A stretch of DNA of 64,000 nt from Pontibacter vulgaris (GCF_022758145.1 NZ_JAJVDH010000002.1:62001-126000), one strand, 5' to 3'. Positions 8,282 to 17,252 are shown, counted from the stretch's first letter. The notes: a model not told the origin generated them from the sequence alone. Translations and numbers: made by a program.

Positions 8282-10138
8282 CTATAGATAACCCTTTGCC
8301 TGCAAAGTAAACAGTTCGGCATACTTGCCATTTTGCGCCAGTAATTCTTCATGGGAGCCCAGCTCTTTCAATTGCCCCTGTTCCAGGAAAAGTATACGAT
8401 CAGCCATACGCACAGTAGAGAAGCGGTGGGAGATAAGTACAGCTGTTTTGCCCGCTATCAGCTCCGAGAAACGTATAAACACCTCATGTTCGGCGCGCGC
8501 ATCCAGGGCGGAGGTAGGCTCGTCAAGTATAAGCAGCTGCGCGTCGCGCATATAAGCACGTGCCAACGCTACTTTTTGCCACTCGCCACCCGATAGCTCC
8601 ACACCTTTGTTAAAGCGCTTACCGAGCACCTGGTCATAGCCTTCGGGCAACCGCTGTATAACCGGGTCTGCCAGGCTTTTGCGGGCCGAAGTATGAATGC
8701 GGTCTGTATCGTTAATGTTGCTGATTTGGCCAATGGCAATGTTATCGGAGGCTGTCATCTGAAAGCGAACATAATCCTGGAAAATAATACCGACCTGGTG
8801 GCGCAGGTCGTTCAGGTCATAGTCGCGCAGGTCAGCACCATCCAGCAAAATTCTACCTTCTGTAGGTTCATAAAGTCTTGCAAGCAGTTTTACCAGTGTA
8901 GTTTTACCGGCACCATTCTCGCCAACTAAAGCTAGTTTTTCGCCTGCCTGCAAATGAAAGGAAAGGTGGCGTACTGCCCAGCGCTCGCTGTTATGATATT
9001 TAAAACCTACGTTCTCGAATGTAAAGCCATGTTTAATGGGCCTTGGCACAGGTAATGGGTTAGCGGGCGGAGTTATCTGAGGTTTCAGCTCCAGGAAATC
9101 AAACAGGTCCTGCAAGTATAAAGCGCTTTCTGCTATCTGGGAAAAACGCGTCATGATGCCCTGCAGCAAGCTTCGCATATTGCTGAACGAGCCCGCCAGA
9201 AACGTAAGACTACCTACTGTAATAGCGCCCGCTACCGTCTGGAAAAGTATAAAGATGTAAGCACCATAGTAAGCCAGTGTACCGATAGCTGAAAGTATAC
9301 TTCCCCAAACGGCACGATTCACGATAAGGCCTTTATTCAGATCATAATACCTGTCGGATAGTTGTTTAAAACGGTGAGCCAGGAAACCGGAAAGGTTAAA
9401 GGTTTTGATTTCTTTGGCTGTTTCATCGCTGGCGCCAATGTAGCGCAGGTAATCCAGCTCGCGGCGCTCGGGAGTCCAGGAGCGGGATAGGGAGTAAGTG
9501 CGCTCGTTAAAATGCGTTTCGCCCAGGAAAGAAGGTATAACCGCAATCAGCAGTATAATTATAAGCCAGGGGTTAAAAGCTATCAGACCAACTGCTAGAA
9601 AAGCAATCGTAACCATATCCTGCAACTGAGAAAGTACCTGCGACATCAACACCACACGCGTTACTGTTTGCCGGCGTGCCCGCTCCAGTTTGTCATAAAA
9701 AGTGGCGTCTTCAAATTGTGCCAGGTCCAGGGTGGCAGCATGCTCTATCAGGGTTACCGAGGTTTTATTAGAAAAAAGATCGCCCAGTAAACTATCCAGA
9801 AGCGTGATGCCGCGATTTATAAGGTCGGATAGGAGGGCCAGCCCCAATTCAGAAGCCACCAATATCCAGAGATAGGACAGCTCGCGCTCTCCGGTAACGT
9901 CTATCAGCCTGATAACCTCATCAATGATCAGTTTACCTACATATAGCATAGCCAGCGGAAGCGCAGCTTTAACAAGGCGCAGCAGCATGTTGCCAACGGT
10001 CATACTTTTGCTGGTTTCCCAGATAAGGCGGAAGAACTTAGGCAGGTTTTTAAGCGCTCCCATCTGCTCGCGCAGGCTCTTCTTTTCTCCGTCGGGTTTT
10101 GCTGAGGCCGCCCTTGTTCCTTTTTTAATAAAATCCAT
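8282..10138 (-). CDS. ABC exporter, fused permease-ATPase (multidrug/lipid type)
   Basis: 618-residue half-transporter of the type I exporter fold, probably homodimeric in the inner membrane. N-terminal membrane domain with hydrophobic segments between residues about 50 and 330, then the ATPase: Walker A GENGAGKTT, Q-loop IIFQDYVRFQ, signature LSGGEWQK, Walker B LLILDEPTSALD, H-loop ISHR. The ATP site looks complete. A 25-residue basic N-tail (KKGTRAASAKPDGEKKS) precedes the first helix. It stands alone; the long leader region upstream holds a probable small RNA. Substrate unknown. Confidence 0.92.
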   Translation of the reverse strand: MDFIKKGTRAASAKPDGEKKSLREQMGALKNLPKFFRLIWETSKSMTVGNMLLRLVKAALPLAMLYVGKLIIDEVIRLIDVTGERELSYLWILVASELGLALLSDLINRGITLLDSLLGDLFSNKTSVTLIEHAATLDLAQFEDATFYDKLERARRQTVTRVVLMSQVLSQLQDMVTIAFLAVGLIAFNPWLIIILLIAVIPSFLGETHFNERTYSLSRSWTPERRELDYLRYIGASDETAKEIKTFNLSGFLAHRFKQLSDRYYDLNKGLIVNRAVWGSILSAIGTLAYYGAYIFILFQTVAGAITVGSLTFLAGSFSNMRSLLQGIMTRFSQIAESALYLQDLFDFLELKPQITPPANPLPVPRPIKHGFTFENVGFKYHNSERWAVRHLSFHLQAGEKLALVGENGAGKTTLVKLLARLYEPTEGRILLDGADLRDYDLNDLRHQVGIIFQDYVRFQMTASDNIAIGQISNINDTDRIHTSARKSLADPVIQRLPEGYDQVLGKRFNKGVELSGGEWQKVALARAYMRDAQLLILDEPTSALDARAEHEVFIRFSELIAGKTAVLISHRFSTVRMADRILFLEQGQLKELGSHEELLAQNGKYAELFTLQAKGYL

Positions 10139-10481
10139 ATACTGTTTACGTGCCTTTGTGTGGGGTAATGCCTATAACTATACCAATTGATGCGAGATAT
10201 GTTTAACAGGCTCTTACCGGAATGCCAGCTATGATTATCGGATAAATAAAAAGCGCAGCTTCAGATATTCATCTCCTTATAACAACTGAAGAAAAAGCAG
10301 CCGGCAAAAACGTTCTGCAAACTAAATTAACTTCAGCAATAGTGGTTAGGTGGGATATCGTGGCGTGAATACGTATCAGTTGGTATTTAGCAAAGGCCGT
10401 TGTTGGCTAGCCAGTTTGCTCTTTACACCCGAAATACCTTAGCAAAAGTTGTTAAAGCAGTATATGAAATAGTATAAAATG

Positions 10482-10724
10482 AGAAAAGCCCCACCAAAAT
10501 GGTCGGGGCCTTCTCTCACCTTAAACAAACTAAACTAATCTAAACTTTAACTAACCTTATCTTTGTTATTTTAACTTCTGTTTTGTTGAATATAGCATTA
10601 TCCAGTTTTAATTTTAGACAGAACTGCTATAATAGAAATAGAGAGACATTTTTTTTAAAAATTGTTTGCTTTACAAAAAAAATGTATTGATATTAGCTTA
10701 CCACAATAAGCGCCCTCTTAATTC
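10482..10724 (-). ncRNA. Candidate small RNA with promoter and intrinsic terminator
   Basis: On the minus strand a canonical -7 box TACTTTTG (10737-10730) is followed by about 240 nt without a usable ORF and then a GC-rich hairpin (10509-10488; arms GGCCCC-type and GGGGC with an ATTTT loop) directly followed by TTTTCTC, an intrinsic terminator. The only reading frame inside is an 11-codon peptide (MSLYFYYSSSV). The AT-rich block upstream of the -7 box resembles the block upstream of the tRNA-Phe promoter (both contain a GTTCCTC word next to a run of A/T), which argues for a stable-RNA gene. Class is not recognised; a leader attenuator for the exporter gene 350 bp downstream is the main alternative. 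Confidence 0.5.
10488..10509 (-). terminator. Intrinsic terminator of the candidate small RNA
   Basis: GC-rich stem (GCCCC against GGGGC plus an inner ACC/GGT pairing with one bulged base), loop AAAAT, followed on the minus strand by TTTTCTCATTTT. Flanking GAGAA and TTCTC can lengthen the stem. Confidence 0.7.
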
Positions 10725-10729
10725 GGGTG

Positions 10730-10737
10730 CAAAAGTA
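10730..10737 (-). promoter_or_regulatory. Bacteroidota -7 promoter box (TACTTTTG)
   Basis: Matches TAnnTTTG exactly and is followed by GCACCCG, the same context as at the tRNA-Phe promoter (TACTTTTGCATACC). No TTG is present 19 bp upstream, so the -33 element is weak or absent. Confidence 0.55.
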
Positions 10738-11225
10738 CGTTTTTGATTTCTTATAAAAAAGAAGTTCCTCAAAAGATTTTTTAAAATTTTTATATTTCCC
10801 CGTCTCCTGCTTCTAAACCTGGTTTTATAGGTTTTAATTTTACCTGTTCTTAATTAGCCTCTCTACATAAATTTATACTTAAGCTAAACTATACTTGAGT
10901 ATAATATGCTTCCTTATTAGGTTTTAATAATCCGTTGCAGGCCAAACGGGATGGTTCGTGCTGTTATATATCAGAATTGTTGCTAAACCATCTGCCAGTA
11001 AAACTGTTATTTGTATATTTTATGGCTAAACATCTAACCAGAGGAATAATTAAAATAAAGGCTGGGAAAACGTTTATTTGATAAATTTATTTACTTTGCT
11101 GTCTGTTATTAAGGGAGTTATAGTTGTAAACTTCCGAATTGCTCCTTTTTAAGGGTAGAGCATAACAAAAATATATCAAATAAAGTATAGCTATTAAAAA
11201 ATATAACTAATAGCAGAATAAGTAG

Positions 11226-11411
11226 ATGTCTAAACTTTACAAGCCTTTTTTACTTACAGTAGGTGTACTCGTTTTAGTACTGCTGATGTGCTTTGCCCGT
11301 CCTGGTGCATTTCATGCGGGCCATATGCTTACAGTTGGTCTGTTATACATTATAGGTATGGCGCTGGGTCTGATCAGCGATATGGCAGCTGAAACAGGTA
11401 ACCGTAGTTAA
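11226..11411 (+). CDS. Small two-helix membrane protein, unknown function
   Basis: 61 residues with two hydrophobic segments (about 7-24 and 34-51) separated by RPGAFHAGH, ending AAETGNRS. Not recognised. It sits alone between long AT-rich regions. Coding character is supported by a GC content typical of genes here, in contrast with the flanks. Confidence 0.55.
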   Translation: MSKLYKPFLLTVGVLVLVLLMCFARPGAFHAGHMLTVGLLYIIGMALGLISDMAAETGNRS

Positions 11412-11738
11412 TACTTTCTTTTTCTTAATTTTTGTTACCGGTAGCTACCCCGGCTACATGCTGTTGCCTTTCCTTTTTTAGCTTTCTGATAAGTCTGGCT
11501 TTCCAGGTTTAACTGCTTTTAGGTTCTGTAGCTCTTCATTAGGCTATAATATCTCGGCTATATAGTTAGCGCGTTCCACATGAAAAGTGGCGCTTGATTT
11601 CCCTTTCTGAATTTTTATAAGGTAAGCTTCTCATTATTTCTTCTTGTCTAAAAAAATAAATTCATACCTGAAGCAACCTTTGGGTTGAATGGGCATCTAT
11701 TAGGCAGAAGTAAAATCAGAAACCATAAAAATAAACCT
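11412..11738. other. Intergenic region, nothing recognised
   Basis: About 330 bp between two plus-strand genes. No ORF, tRNA, strong hairpin or promoter box matching TAnnTTTG was seen. Confidence 0.5.
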
Positions 11739-12461
11739 ATGAAGATTGTAAAGTTTTACGCCACCACGTTAGCTGTTTTTGTTTTAGCGCTGTTTATAGT
11801 GCAGATGCCGGCTTTTGCACAAAACCTGAAAGGCAATGGTAACCTGAAATCCGAAACCAGAAATGTATCCGGTTTTAAAGGTATTGATGTTGGCGGCGGC
11901 TTTACTGTGGAACTGGTGCAGGGCAAAGATGAAAACGTCCGTATAGAAGCAGACGAGAACCTGCTCTCCAATATTAAAACAGATGTAAAGAACGGTGTGC
12001 TACGTATTTACAACGATAAAAGCTTGAGCACGAGCAAAGGCTTGAAGGCCTACATTACCGTTAAGCAATTAAACAGCATCGAAATCAGCGGTGGCGTGAA
12101 GCTAATTGGAAAATCTACATTTAAAGCGGATGCCTTTAAACTTGATCTGAGCGGAGGCTCTAAAGTAAACCTGGCTATCGATACCAAAAACCTGACTGCT
12201 GATATGAGCGGGGCCAGCAAAGTGGAGCTAACCGGCAAAGCAGACGAACTGAGCATGAATATGTCGGGAGCATCAAATGTTAGTGCCCAGGAACTGGAAG
12301 CCAAGCGTGTGAAGATAGAAGCCAGCGGTGCCAGCAGAGTAAAAGTATATGCCCGCGAATCACTTGATATTACTGCCTCCGGTGCATCCGCAGTATACTA
12401 TAAAGGCAGCCCTAGAATCACTGCTGATACTTCGGCTGCAGCTAGAATCTCAAAGTTATAA
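11739..12461 (+). CDS. DUF2807 (head GIN domain) exported protein
   Basis: 240 residues from ATG 11739; an in-frame upstream ATG at 11685 would add 18 polar residues before the signal peptide and is unlikely. Signal peptide about residues 1-27 ending PAFAQ. The rest is a right-handed beta-helix-like DUF2807 domain with the repeated pattern of Gly/Ser turns (EISGGVKL, LDLSGGSKVNL, ADMSGASKVEL, MNMSGASNVSA, IEASGASRVKV, ITASGASAVYY). Such proteins are called putative auto-transporter adhesins; function is not established. A strong terminator follows. Confidence 0.88.
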   Translation: MKIVKFYATTLAVFVLALFIVQMPAFAQNLKGNGNLKSETRNVSGFKGIDVGGGFTVELVQGKDENVRIEADENLLSNIKTDVKNGVLRIYNDKSLSTSKGLKAYITVKQLNSIEISGGVKLIGKSTFKADAFKLDLSGGSKVNLAIDTKNLTADMSGASKVELTGKADELSMNMSGASNVSAQELEAKRVKIEASGASRVKVYARESLDITASGASAVYYKGSPRITADTSAAARISKL

Positions 12462-12485
12462 AAACACAAATTTAAAATCCTGGAA

Positions 12486-12515
12486 ACAGCAGCCTCTTTG
12501 GGGCTGCTGTTTTTA
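12486..12515 (+). terminator. Intrinsic terminator after the DUF2807 gene
   Basis: ACAGCAGCC pairs with GGCTGCTGT across a short TCTTTGG loop and is followed by TTTTTATTTA. It lies 25 bp after the stop codon. Confidence 0.85.
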
Positions 12516-12543
12516 TTTAGGAGGATCTTATTGAAACTATGGC

Positions 12544-12608
12544 AGCAAGTATAAAATCATACTTATAAAGCTTTAAACTGAAGTTCTCAGCGCCTTTTTA
12601 TACTTGCT
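12544..12608. repeat. Inverted pair of the AAGTATA word
   Basis: AGCAAGTATAAA (12544-12555) and its exact reverse complement TTTATACTTGCT (12597-12608) lie 41 bp apart between two convergent genes. It is one of several inverted pairs of the abundant AAGTATA word at gene ends. Confidence 0.65.
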
Positions 12609-12653
12609 ATTGTTACTTATGAGCCCTATAAGAAAAGGCCATACTGACTATAC

Positions 12654-14033
12654 TTAGCGAACAGGCACCGGGAAAACAGGAAGGCTTTCGTGGCCTTCGG
12701 CATCAACTGCCTGCACAGCAAAAAAGTAATTGTCTTTAGAATAAGGCAGGGTCACTTTTGTATCCTTTACATAGAACTTTTTCTCCCAGACAGGGCTGCT
12801 GGTGTCGCGCATCAGAACATAATAACCGGCTGGGCGCTCGCCTTTTTTAGGAGCTTCCCACTGCAGGTCTGTTTTGTTTGTCAGGTTTTTGATGGATACG
12901 CCAACATTAGCTGGCGCGTAAGGTGCCCAGGCCAGGTTAGCCAGCGATGCCAGGTTAAGGCCGGCATTTTTACGCATATACTGGTAATCAACAAACTCAG
13001 GAAGGTCGCCATACTGCACGCCATTCTCTACACGCACATTCTGGTGCTGATGGCGGTAATCTTCGTTCATTTCGCAAACACGGATAGCCGGGAAGCCATT
13101 CTGGCTAAACGGAGTATGGTCGCCGCCACGCAGGAAACGGTCGTTGCGGTACACCAGTTTTACTTCGAGCTGGTCTACATAACGTTCGCCGGTTTCTTTC
13201 ATGTAGCGGGCTAACTGGCGGCTTTCGCTGTCGTTTTCGCGGTTGGTAGAACGGCGCATTTTAGCTTGCTCCTCTGATTCTACAGCAGGTATGCCTTCGC
13301 TGAAAATACGCACTTGCACGTTGTTGCGCAGCTCTGTTTCGTCAGATGATGAATTTCCAATCATATCGTTGTTCAGCATCGCGATCAGGTTCCAGTTCTG
13401 GCTTTTCGCTTTTTCGGCCAGGTGGCGTGCACCCTGTAAGCCTTGCTCTTCGCCGGTTACGGCTACAAATATAATGGTAGCCGGAAACTGACGCGATGCC
13501 ATAACGCGGGCCAGTTCCATTACAGCAGCTACACCAGAGCCATCGTCGTTAGCTCCGGGCGCTTTGCCTTTCACATCCATAATATCCGTGTTGCGGGAGT
13601 CCATGTGGCCGCTGATGATCATGACACGGTCGTCGTTAGGGTCGGTGCCTTTCAGCGTTGCCATTACGTTTGCCAACTCCACATCCTGCGGAATACGCTG
13701 TCCGTTGGCCTTTACTATGTACTTGTCAAGCTCTACGGTCATGCGGCCGCCCGAGGCTTGTGCATATTTCTCGAACTCAGATTTTACCCACTCGCGGGCA
13801 GCGCCAACGCCTTTTTTCTTGTCTTTAAGGGAGCTCAGGGAGTGGCGGGTTTCAAATGATACCAGTTTACGAACCAACGTTTCCAGGTTAGCGGCAGATA
13901 TTTCGTCTACCATCTTCTTTATTTCGTCGTCGTGGCGCACAATGGTTTGCGCAAAAGTGGCAGGAATAATAGCCAGGTATAACCCAACTATAACCAGCAG
14001 GGCAAATAGGCGTGAGAAGAAGTTATTTTGCAT
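12654..14033 (-). CDS. M28 family zinc aminopeptidase, exported
   Basis: 459 residues with a signal peptide (LLVIVGLYLAIIPATFAQ, cleavage near residue 29). Two-zinc peptidase of clan MH: IISGHMDSRN (His and Asp), GANDDGSGVAAVMELARV (bridging Asp), VTGEEQGLQGARHLAE (catalytic Glu and Glu ligand), LNNDMIGN (Asp ligand) and GGDHTPFSQNGFPAIRV (His ligand). All metal ligands are present. The C-terminal 90 residues look like a fibronectin-type III domain (NLTNKTDLQWEAP onward). It probably degrades peptides in the periplasm or outside the cell. Stand-alone, convergent with the DUF2807 gene. Confidence 0.92.
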   Translation of the reverse strand: MQNNFFSRLFALLVIVGLYLAIIPATFAQTIVRHDDEIKKMVDEISAANLETLVRKLVSFETRHSLSSLKDKKKGVGAAREWVKSEFEKYAQASGGRMTVELDKYIVKANGQRIPQDVELANVMATLKGTDPNDDRVMIISGHMDSRNTDIMDVKGKAPGANDDGSGVAAVMELARVMASRQFPATIIFVAVTGEEQGLQGARHLAEKAKSQNWNLIAMLNNDMIGNSSSDETELRNNVQVRIFSEGIPAVESEEQAKMRRSTNRENDSESRQLARYMKETGERYVDQLEVKLVYRNDRFLRGGDHTPFSQNGFPAIRVCEMNEDYRHQHQNVRVENGVQYGDLPEFVDYQYMRKNAGLNLASLANLAWAPYAPANVGVSIKNLTNKTDLQWEAPKKGERPAGYYVLMRDTSSPVWEKKFYVKDTKVTLPYSKDNYFFAVQAVDAEGHESLPVFPVPVR

Positions 14034-14111
14034 TAGGTGTAAGTATAAAGTGCTTAAACCTTAAATATAGAGATGAATGCCCGGAATTACCAACAACTAA
14101 AGTATAAGGAT

Positions 14112-14669
14112 TTAAATATAGGCTAACTGGCAGCGCTCGTTCTGTAACAGGTGCAGTTCCTGTTCGATAGCAAGTATAGTTTTGGCTTCCTTAAATTCTG
14201 ATTGATAGCGTTGCGCCAGTTCGCGGCGTTTAATAGCTTCCAGAAAACGACGGGTATCGTCCGGAGATTCAAGTATAAGCCCGGGCACCTGTACAGGCTT
14301 ATCGTTATCGCCTTTGGCAACCATGGTAAAGTAAGAGGTGTTGGTGTGCTTTACTAAGCCGGTTTTTACGTTTTCGGCAATCACTTTTATACCTACCATC
14401 AGCGAGGTATTGCCCACATAGTTTACAGATGCCATCAGCGAAACCAGTTCCTGTACTTCCACGGGTTGCAGAAAATTTACGCCATCCACCGAAACGGTTA
14501 CGCAATAATTTCCGGCATGCTTGGCCGCGCAGGCATAGGCTACTTTATCCATCAGCGAGAGTAAAATACCTCCATGAATTTTACCGCCAAAGTTGGCGTA
14601 GCTCGGGATCATGAGCTCGGTTAGCGTAGTACGGGAGTAGGAGACAGGCCGGTAAGCTTCGTCGGTCAT
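14112..14669 (-). CDS. Acyl-CoA thioesterase (hotdog fold)
   Basis: 185 residues. Hydrolyses acyl-CoA to free acid and CoA. Hotdog-family features: NFGGKIHGGILLSLMDKVAYACAAKHAG (the hotdog helix with catalytic Asp, about residues 27-54), SVDGVNFLQPVEVQELVSL, and VGNTSLMVGIKVIAENV. This pattern is that of the YciA/ACOT group with CoA-binding positions intact. The 40 C-terminal residues are a charged helix. No partner gene on the same transcript is evident. Confidence 0.88.
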   Translation of the reverse strand: MTDEAYRPVSYSRTTLTELMIPSYANFGGKIHGGILLSLMDKVAYACAAKHAGNYCVTVSVDGVNFLQPVEVQELVSLMASVNYVGNTSLMVGIKVIAENVKTGLVKHTNTSYFTMVAKGDNDKPVQVPGLILESPDDTRRFLEAIKRRELAQRYQSEFKEAKTILAIEQELHLLQNERCQLAYI

Positions 14670-14775
14670 AGTTTATACTTTGGGCAAGTATACGAAAGCT
14701 TTGTTGCTTTTGTCTGAATCAGAATTTTCAGGATTAAAGGATAGACAGGATGCTATAGACCTAGCAGTGTGCGAA

Positions 14776-14850
14776 GCTCCTGCTAGCGTCTATGCAGGAG
14801 CGGCAGGTACTACTTAGCAAGACGCTCCGAGGTTTTGCAAACCCTCGGAG
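14776..14850. repeat. Two adjacent intergenic inverted repeats
   Basis: GCTCCTGC (14776-14783) pairs with GCAGGAGC (14794-14801); next, CTCCGAGG (from 14824) pairs with CCTCGGAG (ending 14850) around a TTTTGCAAAC core. No T-run follows on either strand, so these look like short palindromic repeats rather than terminators. Confidence 0.6.
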
Positions 14851-14857
14851 GTCAGTG

Positions 14858-15181
14858 CTATAAAAACACTACTTCCTTCACTACCTCGTGGCCGGCAGCG
14901 CGATTTAGGAGCTCCACCACCTTGCTCTTACTCATGTTGAGTTCGTGTTTGAGCGGGGCAGATGTTAAGCGTACAAATAGTTTGCTGTCCCGGAAGTATA
15001 ATTCCTGTGTTTTCAGGGCGATGGGTTTGCCCATGATTTCTTCCCAGCGTTGCACCAGGTTTACTTCGTTTAATTTGCCATCGAGGCGGTAAGCTTGCAA
15101 CAGCGCTTTTATACTTTCACCGATAGGTTGCATATCGGATTTGCGCTTGTCAATCGCCTCTTTTTTCTTGTAGTAGCGCAC
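14858..15181 (-). CDS. DUF721 / DciA-like protein
   Basis: 107 residues, matching the small DUF721 (DciA-like) family: basic start MRYYKKKEAIDKRK, helix IGESIKALLQAYRLDGKLNEV, the conserved LVQRWEEIMGKPIA and the beta part LYFRDSKLFVRLTSAPLKHEL. DciA family members act with the replicative helicase at initiation in bacteria without DnaC; that role is inferred for this protein. The family commonly neighbours recF; here an extra gene (15255-15980) lies between. Confidence 0.85.
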   Translation of the reverse strand: MRYYKKKEAIDKRKSDMQPIGESIKALLQAYRLDGKLNEVNLVQRWEEIMGKPIALKTQELYFRDSKLFVRLTSAPLKHELNMSKSKVVELLNRAAGHEVVKEVVFL

Positions 15182-15254
15182 GGTTGGTTTTGAATGAGTG
15201 GGTGAGGGAATTAAGAATAAAATAGAAAGAATTTAAAGCTGGGGAAATCAACTT

Positions 15255-15980
15255 TTATTTGAGTTCAATCAACTGGTCTGATAAGTAACGGATAATAAAT
15301 ACCTTATCAAACTGACTCACAAACTCATTTTGCTCAAAAGTTTCTACGTCATCGAACCAAGAATTGGGAATAAGGCCTTCAGCTATCACAAGTATAGCTT
15401 TATCTACTTTGTCCATGTACCCGCTCATCTTCCTTTCCTTTAATCTGTGAATATTTAATATTTCTCTTTTTGTCAGGTTAGGTACTAATCTTCCTTTGGC
15501 TGAATACCAGCTAACACCTTTTACATTTGGAAAGTAGTAGCCACTAACACGAAGCAGTTCTTGCGGTAGATTATATCTTAAATGAAATGAGAAATGTTCT
15601 TCAAGTTGCCTCCCGTACGTCTCATTTTCAACTAATTCACAAATCTGCCGAGATAAAACCTGTCTTTGTTTTTCATTTAAAAGAATGTTGTTGGCAAAGG
15701 TAAAGCTCATATGTAAAGGAATGTTATTCCTTTGGGAAAATAGTGCTTGCGCAGTTTCTAAAATAGAGTTTTCTGTGGCATGCTTCTGTGCTGGAGGAAA
15801 CTTCTCATTAGGTCCTTTTTCATTATGGATTTGGGTTATTTCAACAGCTATTGTTTCTGTACCTGTATCGATCAAAAAATCAGGTGGTTCAGGTTTACTT
15901 AACCTACCCTTAGGAAGCGAAGGAAAGAGCTCTGTTAACTTTTTGAAAAAGTATTCCTCTATCTCATGTTTATTCTGCAT
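15255..15980 (-). CDS. Unrecognised protein with a possible PD-(D/E)XK-like core
   Basis: 241 residues from ATG 15980, which is preceded by AGGGGA at good distance; a TTG start at 16022 would overlap recF and is less likely. Not recognised. Near residue 30 the sequence PPDFLIDTGTETIAVEITQIHN has the D...(hydrophobic)ExT layout of restriction-like nuclease cores, but the usual Lys is Thr. Later parts are helical and charged (ILNIHRLKERKMSGYMDKVDKAILVIAEG). Base composition is clearly more AT-rich than recF and DUF721 on its two sides, suggesting insertion by transfer into a conserved pair. A role in defence or DNA processing would be a guess. Confidence 0.6.
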   Translation of the reverse strand: MQNKHEIEEYFFKKLTELFPSLPKGRLSKPEPPDFLIDTGTETIAVEITQIHNEKGPNEKFPPAQKHATENSILETAQALFSQRNNIPLHMSFTFANNILLNEKQRQVLSRQICELVENETYGRQLEEHFSFHLRYNLPQELLRVSGYYFPNVKGVSWYSAKGRLVPNLTKREILNIHRLKERKMSGYMDKVDKAILVIAEGLIPNSWFDDVETFEQNEFVSQFDKVFIIRYLSDQLIELK

Positions 15981-16014
15981 ACTTCCCCTTAGATAAAGAA
16001 AATGTTGTTCATAA

Positions 16015-17121
16015 TTACCCAATTAAACTCACTTTTCCTTCCTTCACTTCAAATCTACGGATACTTTCTGAGAGGCCGGAGAGAATTTTGTCGGTGCGGT
16101 CGAGGTGGGTGTCTGTCAGGAAGATCTGGCCGAAAGTATGGGCGGCTACCATTTGCATGAGCTTAGTGATGCGCTTCTCGTCGAGGCGGTCAAAAATATC
16201 ATCGAGTAAAAGTAAAGGCTTGTGGTGTTGGCGCTCGGCCATTACTTCAAAGTGGGCCAGTTTCAGGGCAATAACATAGCTTTTCTGCTGGCCTTGCGAG
16301 CCAAAGTTTTTCACCGGGTTGCCATCCATCAGAAACACAAAATCATCTTTGTGCGGGCCAACCGTAGTGCGTTGCAGGGCCAGGTCTTTGCGTTCGGCCT
16401 GCAGTAGCTGCTGCTCAAAACTGGTACCTAACAACTGGCTTTTATAGGTTAAGGTTACCGTTTCGGAGCTGTCGGAAATGTGGCGGTAATGTTTCTGAAA
16501 AACAGGTACAAAGGTTTCCAGAAAAGCGGCCCGTTCCTGGGCCAGTTGCTGGCCAAAAGGTACCAGTTGCTCGTTAAGTATGTGCAGGTAATCTTTATCG
16601 AAATAGTGGCGCTCGGCAAATTGTTTCAGCAGCGAATTGCGTTGCTTAAGTATATAATTATACTGTATAAGCTGCTCGAGGTAAGTATGGTTAAGCTGCG
16701 ATATCAGGCTGTCGAAATACTTGCGGCGCTCTTCGCTGCCTTCCCGTATCAGGTCGGTATCGTAAGGCGAAATAAGCACTACCGGAAAACGACCAATATG
16801 CTCGCTCATTTTCTCATAAAGCACTTTATTGTGCGTTACCGTTTTCTTTTGCCCTTGTTTTAAGCTGCACAGCACGGTATGTTTTTCGCCTTCTACTACA
16901 AAGCGGCCTTTCACCATAAAATATTCTTCGCCCTGTTTTATATTCTGGGCATCCGAGCTGTTAAAAGCACTTTTAGTTAGCGAGAGGTAATGTATGGCAT
17001 CCAGCAGGTTGGTTTTGCCACTTCCGTTATCGCCAATAAAGCAATTTATGTGAGGAGAGAAACTAAGGCTAGCTTCGTCATAGTTCTTGAAAAACAGCAA
17101 ACTGAGATTTTCGAGGAGCAT
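16015..17121 (-). CDS. recF: DNA replication and repair protein RecF
   Basis: 368 residues. SMC-like ATPase that helps load RecA at single-strand gaps. Walker A GDNGSGKT at residues 30-37, family motif VVLISPYDTDLIREGSEERRKYFDSLISQ, signature region FGSQGQQKSYVIALKLA and Walker B PLLLLDDIFDRLD, all intact and of normal length. Minus strand, divergent from pdhA across a 131-bp region, and followed by the unrecognised gene at 15255-15980. Confidence 0.96.
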   Translation of the reverse strand: MLLENLSLLFFKNYDEASLSFSPHINCFIGDNGSGKTNLLDAIHYLSLTKSAFNSSDAQNIKQGEEYFMVKGRFVVEGEKHTVLCSLKQGQKKTVTHNKVLYEKMSEHIGRFPVVLISPYDTDLIREGSEERRKYFDSLISQLNHTYLEQLIQYNYILKQRNSLLKQFAERHYFDKDYLHILNEQLVPFGQQLAQERAAFLETFVPVFQKHYRHISDSSETVTLTYKSQLLGTSFEQQLLQAERKDLALQRTTVGPHKDDFVFLMDGNPVKNFGSQGQQKSYVIALKLAHFEVMAERQHHKPLLLLDDIFDRLDEKRITKLMQMVAAHTFGQIFLTDTHLDRTDKILSGLSESIRRFEVKEGKVSLIG

Positions 17122-17252
17122 TAGTTTCTACTTTGATTTCTTTTTCCTTAATTTCGCATGCTAAATCCGTTGGCGGCCATTTAGTCGCTGTTTCTGAAGT
17201 ATAAATTGCTGAGAACAAACAACGGACAACAAAAACGAATAGACATTTACCC

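Larger units (their letters stand above)
10139..11225. other. AT-rich intergenic region of about 1.1 kb
   Basis: No protein gene of believable length on either strand. It holds a probable minus-strand small RNA gene (about 10482-10724) with its own promoter box and terminator. A second promoter-like word TATCTTTG lies at 10558-10565 on the plus strand with nothing obvious downstream. The stretch 10740-11220 is very AT-rich; I see no repeat or ORF there. Confidence 0.6.

Noticed and set aside
12690-14064. Plus-strand frames (174, 138 and 166 residues) opposite the M28 peptidase
   Set aside because: Antisense shadows of a conserved gene with intact zinc ligands.
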